Below, piece by piece: positions 1-8,978 of a stretch of 64,000 bases of DNA (positions are counted from its first letter, which is position 1; each line of letters begins with the position of its first letter). The notes beneath the pieces were generated by a model that saw only the letters and a list, made by a program, of their open reading frames with translations, did not search any database and had not been told where the DNA came from. Source of the stretch: Butyrivibrio sp. AC2005 (lineage in GTDB: Bacteria; Bacillota; Clostridia; Lachnospirales; Lachnospiraceae); assembly GCF_000424145.1 (NCBI RefSeq), contig NZ_KE384138.1, positions 134,319-198,318 of the forward strand, read 5' to 3'. The translations under genes and the position numbers were made by a program.

Positions 1-104
1 ACCCTGATTTCAACAATTCTTGGCATTTTCAGGGCAGTTGTTGTAAAACCTTACCCTGATTTCAACAATTCCTCCTGCTTTCTGGGTATTTGTTGCTTTA
101 CCTT
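1..104. repeat. two-copy 52-bp tandem repeat at the window edge
   Basis: Two consecutive 52-bp units (1-52 and 53-104) share an identical first 19 bases (ACCCTGATTTCAACAATTC) and a similar remainder ending TTGTTG-N4-ACCTT. The second unit runs over the stop codon of the GH13 gene at 98-100. More units may lie left of the window. The units are diverged in their middles, so this is not a recent exact duplication. No function is evident. Confidence 0.75.
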
Positions 105-1828
105 ATAAAACTCTTTACCCAGCCTATCAGGGAATCGTGGTGGCGGTTGTTGTATACATCATTTCTCATCTGATCCGTAACATGGCCATTCTTCTCCATA
201 ATAGCGAGTATTGCCTCATGAAGTCCGTCGATTACGCCATCATCATAGGAGCCTTTAGATGTAGCACCTGCTTTATCATTTGCAACATTGGAGTTTCCTG
301 TCTGCTCAGTTTTAACTCCATCATGAGATTTCTCGGTTTGTACAAATTTACCTTCTTCGGCTTGTGCTGACTTCCCTGAAGCTTTCTTTTCAGGCTTATC
401 TCCGCTCTCCTTAAGCTCTGAGATCTTTCCGGTCTCTCTGACTTCTTCAAGCTTTCCGGCTGTGCGCTTCTTGTCTCCCTTATCTACCGGAACCCAGATT
501 TCGCCTGAGTTTGCTTTCACATTAACCTGAATGCAGCCATTGTTTACAGCTACCTTCTCACCGGAAAGCGCTCCCATATATTCAGGAGAATTACCTGCAG
601 GAAGTGTCATGGTGGTATCGTTGTCGTCGTTATTGACTGTTACAACCACGCTTCGTCCGTTGTAATTTCTGGCAAAAGCAAACTGCCTGTTCAGAAGCAT
701 AAGCTCCTTGTAATCACCGTAGGAAAGCTCAGGATTTTCACTTCTTACTTTTCCAAGTGCTGCGATCAGCTTTGTCGCGGGATTGTTTTTTACTGCATCC
801 TTATAGTCACTGATTTCAAGCGCAGGGCGCAGGGATGCATCTGAAAACTTCTCTTTTCTTCCTTCTATTGCAAATTCGGAGCCATAGTAAATTGAAGGAA
901 TTCCCGGCAATGTGTAAAGAAGGATATGCACAGGCGTAAAGTGAGCCTTGTTACTTAGCTTAGTGTATATTCGCTCAACATCATGATTGTCAACAAAATT
1001 ATAGAGCTTGAAGCCATTTCCTCCACTTGGCATCATACCCTCAAGCCTTCTTTGAGTATGGGCTATTTCAAAATAATTATGGTCGTTATGGCCGGAATAT
1101 AAAGCCTTGTGCATTACATAGTTGGTTACTGAGTGGAGTGTTCCGTCATTTACCCAGCGGCCATAGTCACCGTGGATTACCTCACCCATGAGCCAGAAAT
1201 CAGGCTTAACTTCGTTAGCCACAGCTCTCAGCGCTTTCATAAAATCAAAATCCAGCACGTCTGCAGCATCCAGTCTTATTCCATCTATATCGAATTCGTC
1301 AACCCAGAAGCGGATTGTGTGACAGATATAATCCTTTACCTCAGGATTTCTCTGATTGAGCTTTACAAGCAGATTATAGCCTCCCCAGTTATCATAGGAA
1401 AAGCCATCGTTATATTCATTATTTCCACCAAAGTTAACATTACAGTACCAGTCGCGATAGCGGGAACCCTCTCTGTTTTCCTTAATATCCTTAAATGCAA
1501 AAAAATCTCTTCCGGTATGGTTAAAAACGCCATCAAGAATAACCCTTATACCATTGTCATGACACTTTTTCACAAATTTCTTAAGATCCTTGTTGTCACC
1601 AAGACGTGAGTCCAGTTTCCTGTAATCCGTAGTTTCATAACCGTGCCCAACTGACTCGAAAAGAGGTCCAATATAAAGGGCATTACATCCAATCTCCCTG
1701 ATATGGTCAATCCATGGATCAAGATTCTTTAATCTGTGTGTTACCGAATCGTAAGAGTTTTCCTTAGGCGCGCCAAGAAGTCCCAATGGATAGATGTGGT
1801 AAAATATTGCCTCGTCGTACCATGCCAT
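98..1828 (-). CDS. GH13 alpha-amylase family glycosidase with C-terminal extension
   Basis: 576 aa. An intracellular (no signal peptide) alpha-glucan hydrolase of the GH13 family, of the neopullulanase/cyclomaltodextrinase-like type by overall pattern. Visible catalytic motifs are VILDGVFNHTG (residues 97-106), the nucleophile D187 in DGIRLDAAD, the acid/base E216 in MGEV, and D283 in FVDNHD. The barrel and C-terminal beta domain end near residue 450. They are followed by a K/E/G/S/T-rich low-complexity linker (about 451-528) and a short tail (529-576) predicted to be helical and rich in charged and aromatic residues, which is not part of a standard GH13 enzyme. The start is set by GGAGGAGCTGAC just upstream. 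Exact substrate is not determined by sequence alone. Confidence 0.9.
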   Translation of the reverse strand: MAWYDEAIFYHIYPLGLLGAPKENSYDSVTHRLKNLDPWIDHIREIGCNALYIGPLFESVGHGYETTDYRKLDSRLGDNKDLKKFVKKCHDNGIRVILDGVFNHTGRDFFAFKDIKENREGSRYRDWYCNVNFGGNNEYNDGFSYDNWGGYNLLVKLNQRNPEVKDYICHTIRFWVDEFDIDGIRLDAADVLDFDFMKALRAVANEVKPDFWLMGEVIHGDYGRWVNDGTLHSVTNYVMHKALYSGHNDHNYFEIAHTQRRLEGMMPSGGNGFKLYNFVDNHDVERIYTKLSNKAHFTPVHILLYTLPGIPSIYYGSEFAIEGRKEKFSDASLRPALEISDYKDAVKNNPATKLIAALGKVRSENPELSYGDYKELMLLNRQFAFARNYNGRSVVVTVNNDDNDTTMTLPAGNSPEYMGALSGEKVAVNNGCIQVNVKANSGEIWVPVDKGDKKRTAGKLEEVRETGKISELKESGDKPEKKASGKSAQAEEGKFVQTEKSHDGVKTEQTGNSNVANDKAGATSKGSYDDGVIDGLHEAILAIMEKNGHVTDQMRNDVYNNRHHDSLIGWVKSFIR

Positions 1829-1887
1829 GTCAGCTCCTCCTCATAAAGAACTATAAAGCTTATTACGTAATATCGATAATAGTATTG

Positions 1888-1932
1888 TACCAAAAAATGG
1901 ATTCGTATGGTACCTCATCTCATTTTTTGGTA
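1888..1932. promoter_or_regulatory. 12-bp perfect inverted repeat upstream of the GH13 gene
   Basis: TACCAAAAAATG (1888-1899) is repeated in inverted orientation as CATTTTTTGGTA (1921-1932), 60-100 bases upstream of the glycosidase start. A related CAAAAAATGGATA follows near 1981. It could be an operator or a hairpin in the leader; which of these is not determined. Confidence 0.4.
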
Positions 1933-1995
1933 TGCCTATCGCTAAGCTCGAAAATACCTCGCTAAGCGAATCAGATATATCAAAAAATGGATAAA

Positions 1996-2030
1996 ACAAA
2001 AACAGCCCGCAACTAAATGTGCGGACTGCT
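1996..2030 (-). terminator. intrinsic terminator after the PPC-domain protein
   Basis: On the minus strand CAGTCCGCA pairs with TGCGGGCTG (one G-U pair) across an 8-base loop and is followed by TTTTTGTTTT. It lies about 30 bases beyond the stop of the gene at 2062-2862. Confidence 0.85.
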
Positions 2031-2061
2031 TACAAAAAATATCAAATTTTATCTGAGTCTA

Positions 2062-2862
2062 TTATTTTACTTTCTTAACCTTAAGCTTATATGTAGCATT
2101 ATCGTTATAGCCGTGGGCAACCTTAATGTAGTACTTCTGACCCTTCTTAAGTGATACTGTCTTGATTTTCTTCCAGCCTCTCTCGTTGTATATACCTACG
2201 TAGTTGCCGTCCTTTTTGCTCTTGGTCTTGTATCCTGTAAAGGATGTCCAGCCGTGATGATTTTCTGTGTTCACTGCTGAAAACTTGTACTTACCGGCCT
2301 TTTTAGCCTTGAAAACAAACCAGTCAACATCATCACCATCGTTTATAACTCCGCTATATGCCTTTTTAACCTTGATTGATGTAGCTTTCTTGGCAGTACC
2401 ATTGTCTTCTTTTTCATAATATTTGTCTGCGTCGTTGACTACTTTAACTTTGTATTTGTAAGTAGTGTTATCAAAATTGCCTTTTACGTTAAGTGAAACC
2501 GTGCTTCCGGCAGGCAGACAATACTCAGGTGATGATGTCCATCCTTTGTCCCTATTGATGCTTCCGGAATTCCACATGGTCTTGTAGTTATAAACCATCG
2601 TAGCAGAAAGCCATACATTACCAAAATTTACTGATTCGCCCTTACTGTTTATCGTGTCTGTAAGAACCACCTCGATATGAAAACCGCCATTTTCCGGTGC
2701 CTTAAATTCAATCACGTTCTCATCATAGTTATTGCTGGAAAACTCTTTCTCCTCATTCAAGTTAATTGAGTAATTAGCTGCAGATACTTTCATTCCCCCT
2801 GCAACGACGATTGCGGCCATAAGAGCGGCAGCTGTTCCAAAAACTTTTTTCAAACCTTTCAT
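2062..2862 (-). CDS. secreted protein with pre-peptidase C-terminal (PPC)-like domain
   Basis: 266 aa from the ATG at 2862, chosen because GGAGGGATAT precedes it; a longer frame to 2901 has no ribosome site. Residues 1-29 form a classic signal peptide ending near VSAA. The C-terminal half carries the PPC pattern: EKEDNGTAKKAT, then GVINDGDDVDWFVFKAKKAG, then KGQKYYIKV, a beta-sandwich usually found at the C-terminus of secreted peptidases and glycosidases. No catalytic domain is visible, so this is a free-standing PPC-type exported or surface protein. Lysine-rich throughout. It has its own promoter (2910-2938) and terminator (1996-2030), so it is monocistronic. Confidence 0.75.
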   Translation of the reverse strand: MKGLKKVFGTAAALMAAIVVAGGMKVSAANYSINLNEEKEFSSNNYDENVIEFKAPENGGFHIEVVLTDTINSKGESVNFGNVWLSATMVYNYKTMWNSGSINRDKGWTSSPEYCLPAGSTVSLNVKGNFDNTTYKYKVKVVNDADKYYEKEDNGTAKKATSIKVKKAYSGVINDGDDVDWFVFKAKKAGKYKFSAVNTENHHGWTSFTGYKTKSKKDGNYVGIYNERGWKKIKTVSLKKGQKYYIKVAHGYNDNATYKLKVKKVK

Positions 2863-2909
2863 ATATCCCTCCACAAAACAATAATAGTATGCTGTAAGCA
2901 CAGTATACT

Positions 2910-2938
2910 ATTATATCTTACTTATTCAGATTAACCAA
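2910..2938 (-). promoter_or_regulatory. sigma-A type promoter of the PPC-domain gene
   Basis: On the minus strand TTGGTT (-35, 2933-2938) and TATAAT (-10, 2910-2915) are separated by exactly 17 bases and lie about 50 bases upstream of the start codon at 2862. Confidence 0.7.
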
Positions 2939-2959
2939 TACTATTATCAAAATCCAGCT

Positions 2960-3694
2960 TTACTTAAGCATCTCAACAATCTCGTCATAAGTGCTGTAAG
3001 GAATTTTCTCTATCTCATTAAGTCCCATATAATCATCCTCGAAGCTCACCTCATACTTAACCATATCAGGAGTATCCACCTCTGCAAGCTTTATCATTTC
3101 TTTTGCAGGCATATTTTTTTCTACGGTTTCCTTGAATTCTTTTTCGGAAACCTCTTTATCACCTACCATGCAGCTGACAACTTCGTCGTCATTTTCATCC
3201 GGTAACCAGAATCTCTCAGCTGAGGTAATCTCAACTGGTTTGGAATCCTCTATCCTGGAGAATATAAAACGCTCACCCATTGCTCCACCGCTCTGTATGA
3301 AAACATTTTCTTTTTCAAAAAATGCAATGTAATGCCCTTCCATTCCCGGTGCTATATCGTCCGCAAGAAGAACAGCCTCTTTTCCGTCAGTCGTATACAG
3401 GAAAACCTGTTCCTTGTCCCAGGAGCCCTCTGAGCTCACAGCAGCAAGCTCCGGAATATCATCATCATCGACATTTACAAGCGCAAACATATCTGCCTGT
3501 CCTGAAGTCGATAACTCTTCTACCAGTTCTGAATATATCTTCTTGTAGCTTTCTTCAGCATTTTCCTTATCTGCGCTGCGCGTGGCAACAGCTTTTACCA
3601 TGTATGCACCGCCCAGGCAAATGCAAAGAGCCAAGGCAATGGCACCTGACGTAATAAGTAATGTAATCCTGTTCATACTCTTCATTTTCTTCAT
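2960..3694 (-). CDS. membrane-anchored exported protein of unknown function
   Basis: 244 aa from the ATG at 3694 (preceded by GAGGGGTGAG); a longer frame to 3760 reads through a hairpin and has no ribosome site. A basic N-terminus (KKMKSMNR) is followed by one hydrophobic segment (about 10-35), so the rest is extracellular, either anchored or cleaved. The segment VNVDDDDIPELAAV resembles the Asp-rich calcium-loop and beta-propeller-like repeat found in many exported Firmicutes proteins. No enzymatic motif is recognised. Acidic overall. It lies downstream of the GH31 gene but is separated from it by a hairpin terminator. Confidence 0.65.
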   Translation of the reverse strand: MKKMKSMNRITLLITSGAIALALCICLGGAYMVKAVATRSADKENAEESYKKIYSELVEELSTSGQADMFALVNVDDDDIPELAAVSSEGSWDKEQVFLYTTDGKEAVLLADDIAPGMEGHYIAFFEKENVFIQSGGAMGERFIFSRIEDSKPVEITSAERFWLPDENDDEVVSCMVGDKEVSEKEFKETVEKNMPAKEMIKLAEVDTPDMVKYEVSFEDDYMGLNEIEKIPYSTYDEIVEMLK

Positions 3695-3713
3695 TTTACT
3701 CACCCCTCTATCC

Positions 3714-3754
3714 AAAAAATAATCGCTGCAGGAATTACTTCCCACAGCGATTAT
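3714..3754 (-). terminator. intrinsic terminator after the GH31 gene / leader hairpin
   Basis: On the minus strand AATAATCGCTG and CAGCGATTATT form a perfect 11-bp stem (3718-3728 with 3744-3754) followed by a T run. It ends the lplB-to-GH31 transcript. A TATAAT-like hexamer lies just upstream (3769-3774), so the same hairpin may also sit in the leader of the downstream gene. Confidence 0.8.
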
Positions 3755-3854
3755 TAGCACATATTGTCATTATAAGGAATTAAATTTTCATAAAATCCTA
3801 TTTAAAATGAAACAAAAATGCATAGGTTTTTTATGTGCAAATTCTTGAAATATA

Positions 3855-6293
3855 TCAGATAATTTCCAGCATCGCATCCTTCAGCTTCTCTGAGATATCA
3901 AGCACGCGAATCTCCTCTTCTGTTCTGAGTTCGCCCATAAGAAATCTGTCATAGATGCGCTGCTTCATATCATAGCTGAACTTGCATCTCTTAAGGAGCT
4001 TAAATACCTCTTTTTCCCTGGAATTATTACTAAGAACAACGTTATCGATAGTGAGCTTTGTTCCTTTCAGACTCTCAACCTGCCCGATTCTGATTACAGC
4101 CTGCTTACGATTTTCATCATAGCTGTAGGTGCCGATACCCGATGCTATATTGGTACCTTCAATATTCTCCACGCCACAGAGAACAAGCGTATATTCTCTG
4201 TTTTTTGTGATCAGATCAAGTGAGCCTTCGGCAGCACCAATCTCAACTGTGAGCCTGCAGGTATCCCTATCATATTTCTGTGTAATGATGGTGAAAACTC
4301 CCTCATCCTCCATGTAAGCATTGGAGTTTCCGTCATCCTCATAGAGTGTATAACTTCCGTCTGCTCCGACACCCAGATATATTTTGAGCCTCTTCGGTAG
4401 GCTGCCTGTTCCGGCAAGTTGCTCATCATCTTCAGAGTTTTTTCCATTAGCTTCCAAAAATGCTTTATTCGCATTGGAATTATCTTTATCTACATCTAAA
4501 GCAATCTCCGCATCCATAGGTACAATTCCGCCGGCCTTTATGAGAACCGGTATCTGCTCAATAGGTCTGTAGAGCTTGCGCGTCATTTCGCCCTCGTAGA
4601 TGTTGCCGTTAAAAATATCAATCCATCTGCCTTCCGGGATAAATGCCTGTACCTCTGCCATCTGAAGTTCATCATCAATAGGCCTTGTGACAGGATACAC
4701 CACCAGCTCGCTTCCGAAATAGTATCCATTTCTGCAGTGATAAGCTGCCTCGGATTCCGGACTTCCGTAATACAAAGGCTGCATCAGGGGTTCATCATTT
4801 TTATATGACTCATAGTTAGCAGTATAAAGGTACGGAATCATACTATGTCTTAATCTCATGAAATCTCCGACTATACTTCTCATAGGCTCCGGAAGATTCC
4901 ATGGCTCCTTGAAGAAGAAAGGATTGCTGGAGCTATGCAGTCTCATGATCGGTGAAAAGACGCCGAACTGCACCCATCTGCAGGTTCTCTCAGTGTCTTC
5001 CTCACCATGCATATGTCCGCCAATGTCGTGACTCCACCAGCCATATCCCACGTTTGAAGCTGTCGCTGTGAAAAATGGCTGAATATCAAGGCTTGTCCAG
5101 GTTGCACAGGTATCTCCCGAAAATCCTATAGGATATCTGTGACTTCCAATACCTGCAAAGCGGGAAAATATCATTGCTCTTTTTCCTCTGCGGAGCTGGT
5201 CAAGATAATGATAGTGATTCAGAATCCACAAAGGATCGACACTTCCAGACTTGGCCTTTGTGCCCTGCTGCCAGTCAATCCACCAGAAATCCACGCCATC
5301 TTCTTCATAGGGCTGCATCACGTCTTCAAAATATGCATCCACAAAGTCCTTGTTCATAAGGTCAAAGTCCACAGGCTCCTCAGACTTTGGATCGATGCCC
5401 ATTCTTGTGGCAACCTTTTCATACATATCTTCGAAGGCTCTGATTCCGTCTGCGGGATGTAAGTTCAGGGTAACAGCTTTTCCTCTTCGGTGAAGTTCCT
5501 TCAGAAATCGCTTATAATCAGGAAAATAGTCCTTGTTCCAGGTATAGCCTGTCCAGCCGGTTCCGTACTTGGAGTCAATCTCAGTAAGATGCCAGTCCAT
5601 GTCTATTACCGCAACGGTGATTGGAATGTTTTCCTTATCAAAATTATCCATGAGCTCCAGATAGCTCTTTTCCGTGTACTTCTCATATTTACTCCACCAG
5701 TTTCCTAAGGCATATCTTGGAATCATGGGAGCTTTTCCGCAGAGGTGATAGAAGTCCTTCAGAGCATCTTTGTAACGTGTGCCATAGCCCCAGAAGTATA
5801 CATCCTTCTCCGGATAAGTTCTGTCGAAGATGTCCTCGCCGGAAAGCTCGCAGCTGTCCCCATCATCGAACCAGGCATAGCCCTCGCGTGAAAACAGGCC
5901 TTTTTCATAAAGTACAACTCCGTTAGTCTCATCAAGGGTTCTTACTGTCCCGAAGAGGTTTCTGCCGTTTTCGCCGTAGTTCCAGATTACCGGAGCTTCG
6001 AAGTCGCTAAGAAGTTCAATCTGCAAACCTCTTGGGGTAAATTCTTTTTTGTCATAGGTAACTTTTAGATTTTCTGTAGTGAAAATGAGCTTATCAGCAC
6101 TGTCTTCTATGATCTCGTATTTCACTGCAGGAAAGTCTCTGTTTAGCACAACCTGTGTCGCGTTGTCTGTAAAGTGTCCGTCCTTCTCATACTCAAGACG
6201 GAGCAAGCTATCCGTCAAAATGCTAATGCGATAGCTTGCTCCCTGAATTTGATTTTCGGAAGGACATGCCGGGTTGAAATTGAATGTTTTCAT
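3855..6293 (-). CDS. GH31 family glycoside hydrolase
   Basis: 812 aa, no signal peptide, so cytoplasmic. Retaining alpha-glycosidase of family GH31. An N-terminal beta-sandwich precedes a TIM barrel with the nucleophile D340 in FWWIDWQQG and the likely acid/base D394 in GFSGDT, then SHDIGGHMHG. The C-terminal region has the DUF5110-like module (YLGVGADGSYTLYEDDG near 630-650). The nucleophile context WIDWQQG differs from the usual W-x-DMNE of alpha-glucosidases, and is the pattern of a large, partly uncharacterised GH31 branch, so alpha-glucosidase should not be assumed. It is the last gene of the Lpl-type importer operon and presumably cleaves the imported oligosaccharide. Ribosome site AGAGGACACAT. 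Confidence 0.9.
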   Translation of the reverse strand: MKTFNFNPACPSENQIQGASYRISILTDSLLRLEYEKDGHFTDNATQVVLNRDFPAVKYEIIEDSADKLIFTTENLKVTYDKKEFTPRGLQIELLSDFEAPVIWNYGENGRNLFGTVRTLDETNGVVLYEKGLFSREGYAWFDDGDSCELSGEDIFDRTYPEKDVYFWGYGTRYKDALKDFYHLCGKAPMIPRYALGNWWSKYEKYTEKSYLELMDNFDKENIPITVAVIDMDWHLTEIDSKYGTGWTGYTWNKDYFPDYKRFLKELHRRGKAVTLNLHPADGIRAFEDMYEKVATRMGIDPKSEEPVDFDLMNKDFVDAYFEDVMQPYEEDGVDFWWIDWQQGTKAKSGSVDPLWILNHYHYLDQLRRGKRAMIFSRFAGIGSHRYPIGFSGDTCATWTSLDIQPFFTATASNVGYGWWSHDIGGHMHGEEDTERTCRWVQFGVFSPIMRLHSSSNPFFFKEPWNLPEPMRSIVGDFMRLRHSMIPYLYTANYESYKNDEPLMQPLYYGSPESEAAYHCRNGYYFGSELVVYPVTRPIDDELQMAEVQAFIPEGRWIDIFNGNIYEGEMTRKLYRPIEQIPVLIKAGGIVPMDAEIALDVDKDNSNANKAFLEANGKNSEDDEQLAGTGSLPKRLKIYLGVGADGSYTLYEDDGNSNAYMEDEGVFTIITQKYDRDTCRLTVEIGAAEGSLDLITKNREYTLVLCGVENIEGTNIASGIGTYSYDENRKQAVIRIGQVESLKGTKLTIDNVVLSNNSREKEVFKLLKRCKFSYDMKQRIYDRFLMGELRTEEEIRVLDISEKLKDAMLEII

Positions 6294-6315
6294 ATGTGTC
6301 CTCTTTTTTTATTAA

Positions 6316-6363
6316 CCTCATCCGTCAGCTTCGCTGACACCTTCCCCTTAAAAAGGGGAAGGC
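6316..6363. repeat. REP-like two-hairpin element, copy 1
   Basis: Two adjacent hairpins: GTCAGC-TTC-GCTGAC (6324-6338) and CCTTCCCC-loop-GGGGAAGG (6340-6362). It lies between the binding-protein stop (6372) and the GH31 start (6293), inside one operon, as three similar copies do elsewhere in the window. In this position it could protect the 3' end of the binding-protein message, as the malE-malF REP does in Escherichia coli; that role is inference. Confidence 0.85.
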
Positions 6364-6371
6364 TTTAGCTA

Positions 6372-7976
6372 TTACTTATTAGAATTATATGTATCATAAG
6401 CGTCCTGCTGGATCTTGATGAAGTCGTTGTAGCCCATTGTCTCAAGTGTTCCGATGTAGTTGTCCCACTGCTCCTCGATTCCGCCTTCTGTTACCCATGT
6501 AGCCTGGTTAGAAGCAACATATGCATCAAGGTCTGTGAAAAGTGTAGCAAGAGTGTTCAGTTGTTCTGTAGTGTAGCTTACGTTAGGGAAAGCTTCCTTA
6601 GCGTATTTTCCGAGTTCCTTATCAAGTGCAAGCTTGGAAGCATCACCGTTCTCAGCGGCATAAGATACCTTATCGTTAAAGCCGTCTGCTACATACTTAG
6701 GACCAAAGTCACGAAGTGACTCAATCCATGCAAAAGTATCAGCGGAGTTGCCATCCTGAGGCTCAAGTACTGTGTATGTTCCGTCTGCTTCATTTTTCTC
6801 AGTGCCAACACCAAAGGAACCGTAGAAGTTCTGGATTGAAGCATCCTCTGTGTAGAACTTGTCCACCCATGAAAGAAGGGGACCGGGATTCTCACATGAA
6901 GAGGTCACAACAAACTCATATCTGCTGTAGTTCCAGTGCTCAGGATCAGAAGAAATGTAGCTCTCACCCTCAGGACCTGTAAGTGCGGGAAGTGCAATGT
7001 ACTGGTCAGCATTTGCACCAAAGGTAGCATCAGCTGTCCATCCGGGAGCAGCACCTACAATAGGTGTCTCGTTCATGAGCTTAGCATCACGCATTGAAGA
7101 ATCCTCTGTGAAAAGCTCAGGATCGATAAGTCCCTTTTCAAAGCAATCGTGCATCCACTCTATGCCACTCTTATAGCCTTCCGTAACAGGAAGATATACG
7201 GGCTCGCCGTTCTGAATTGCCATCATGTATGTTCCGTCAGCACCAATTGTTGTTCCGAAAGGAAGACAGAAGAACATAACTGAATCTGCATAGCCCTGTC
7301 CGAAAGGAATCTCATCTGAAGGATCACCGTTTCCGTTTGCATCCTGCTCCTTGAAAGCTGTAAGCACATTTTCAAATTCTTCATAGGTTGTAGGAACCTC
7401 AAGTCCAAGATTATCAAGCCACTGCTTATTTATGAACATCTGGTTTGCAACTGTAGGTCTGCAGGGCTTCTTTGAAGGAAGGCCATAGATGTGTCCGTCT
7501 GCTGATGTTGCAAGTGCCTTCATAGTAGGATCACTCTCAATAATGCTCTTGAAGTTAGGCATATACTCATCGATGTAATCGTCAAGTGCAACGAATGAAC
7601 CGGTATTGGTCAGAATATCTGACTCTGAAAAGCAGATTGAACCCATAAATGCATCCGGAAGATCACCGCCTGCAAGAAGGACTGCCTTTTTATCTGCCCA
7701 GTCTGAGTTCAATATTGTATCCCATGTTACGGAGATTCCCGCCTCGCTTGCGGCGGAATCCGGAAAACCCGTGTGATAATCCTCACCCCAGTCAGCCCAT
7801 CTTACGGTAGCAACCTCATAGGATGAACCTGAAGCATCCGCCGAATCAGCGCTTGTTGAACTCTCTGACTGCGTACTCTCTGCGCCTGTTGTAGTAACCT
7901 CTGCACTCTGTCCGCAAGCTGTAAGCAATGTTGTAAGTGCAAGTACCCCTGCTGTCATCTTCATTCTCTTTCTCAT
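6372..7976 (-). CDS. extracellular solute-binding lipoprotein of a sugar ABC importer
   Basis: 534 aa. Signal peptide with lipobox LLTAC, so Cys21 would be lipidated and the protein tethered outside the membrane. After a Ser/Thr/Ala-rich spacer (about 22-50) comes a periplasmic-binding-protein fold typical of the large LplA-type family-1 carbohydrate binding proteins, which usually exceed 500 aa. It captures an oligosaccharide and delivers it to the two permeases encoded immediately upstream. AAGGAG ribosome site. No ATPase gene lies in the operon; such importers commonly share an MsmX-type ATPase encoded elsewhere. Confidence 0.9.
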   Translation of the reverse strand: MRKRMKMTAGVLALTTLLTACGQSAEVTTTGAESTQSESSTSADSADASGSSYEVATVRWADWGEDYHTGFPDSAASEAGISVTWDTILNSDWADKKAVLLAGGDLPDAFMGSICFSESDILTNTGSFVALDDYIDEYMPNFKSIIESDPTMKALATSADGHIYGLPSKKPCRPTVANQMFINKQWLDNLGLEVPTTYEEFENVLTAFKEQDANGNGDPSDEIPFGQGYADSVMFFCLPFGTTIGADGTYMMAIQNGEPVYLPVTEGYKSGIEWMHDCFEKGLIDPELFTEDSSMRDAKLMNETPIVGAAPGWTADATFGANADQYIALPALTGPEGESYISSDPEHWNYSRYEFVVTSSCENPGPLLSWVDKFYTEDASIQNFYGSFGVGTEKNEADGTYTVLEPQDGNSADTFAWIESLRDFGPKYVADGFNDKVSYAAENGDASKLALDKELGKYAKEAFPNVSYTTEQLNTLATLFTDLDAYVASNQATWVTEGGIEEQWDNYIGTLETMGYNDFIKIQQDAYDTYNSNK

Positions 7977-8035
7977 TTTTTGTCTCCTTCTCTTAAAAAA
8001 TATTGTATTACTAAAAGCTAGTAATTGTCGAAATT

Positions 8036-8965
8036 TTATCCCTTCACTGCTCCAATCATTACGCCCTGGTTAAAGTATTTCTGTAAAAACGGATAGAGGG
8101 CCATGATCGGCAGTGTAGAAACCACGATTGAAGCGTATTTCATCATATCCGAGAGCTGTCTTAATTCCTGTGCCATCGTTCCTGTTGCAGCACCCAAAAG
8201 AGATTCGTTTGAAATAAGAATCCTTCTTAGGAGGAGCTGCAGCGGAATGAGATTTTCGTTCTGCAGATAAATAAGAGCGTTGAACCAGGAGTTCCAAAGT
8301 CCTACAGCCGTCCAAAGTCCGACAACCGCTATTACTGCTTTTGAGAGAGGTACTGCAAACTGAACGAAGTATCTCATAGTGCTGCAGCCATCAATCTGCG
8401 CGGCTTCCCATAATGATTCCGGGAGGGAATTCTGAAAAAATGTCCTCGCAACTATGATGTTGTAAGTGGATACCGCAAAGGGAACAATCATAACGAGGAA
8501 GTTGTCAAGGAGTCCGAACTGTTTAACCACAAGGTAGGTGGGGATCAGACCGCCTCCGACAAACATCGGTATGAGATAGAAAACGTTGATCCATTTTCTT
8601 CCAGGCAGGTCCTTCCTTGACATTGCATAACCGGCAGTAATATTTACAAATAGAGCAACCGCAGTGCCGGCGAAGGTATAAAATATGGTGTTCCAATAGC
8701 TCTTCCAGATCTGGCTCTGCTCAAAAAGCTTTTGGTATCCCCTTACATCTATTACGTTTGGCCATAGCCACACTTTTCCGTTTGCCACATCCGCGGGATT
8801 ACTAAAGGATGCTATTATGACAAACCATAGTGGATACAGAACCGCGATTATCATAAGAACCGCAATCAGATGAAAAATGATGTTTACCAGATTATCCTGG
8901 GTGAATTTACTTTTCTTTTTTATTTTCGGGGAAGCTTCCGCTTCCAGTTTTAGTATGTTTTCCAT
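8036..8965 (-). CDS. ABC sugar permease, LplC/YtcP type
   Basis: 309 aa. Multi-spanning permease of the family-1 carbohydrate importers (six predicted membrane segments). The cytoplasmic EAA loop, which docks the ATPase, reads EAAQIDGCSTMRYF. An unusually charged N-terminus (KLEAEASPKIKKKSKF) precedes the first membrane segment. Strong AAAAAGGAGG ribosome site. It lies 13 bases downstream of the partner permease, so the two are co-translated. Confidence 0.92.
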   Translation of the reverse strand: MENILKLEAEASPKIKKKSKFTQDNLVNIIFHLIAVLMIIAVLYPLWFVIIASFSNPADVANGKVWLWPNVIDVRGYQKLFEQSQIWKSYWNTIFYTFAGTAVALFVNITAGYAMSRKDLPGRKWINVFYLIPMFVGGGLIPTYLVVKQFGLLDNFLVMIVPFAVSTYNIIVARTFFQNSLPESLWEAAQIDGCSTMRYFVQFAVPLSKAVIAVVGLWTAVGLWNSWFNALIYLQNENLIPLQLLLRRILISNESLLGAATGTMAQELRQLSDMMKYASIVVSTLPIMALYPFLQKYFNQGVMIGAVKG

Positions 8966-8978
8966 GAGTACCTCCTTT

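Noticed and set aside
1..104. Possible CRISPR repeat-spacer at the left edge
   Set aside because: Only two diverged 52-bp units are visible, and identity is confined to part of the unit; a simple tandem duplication explains it.
1133..1609. 158-codon plus-strand frame within the GH13 gene
   Set aside because: Antisense to the catalytic barrel; no ribosome site.
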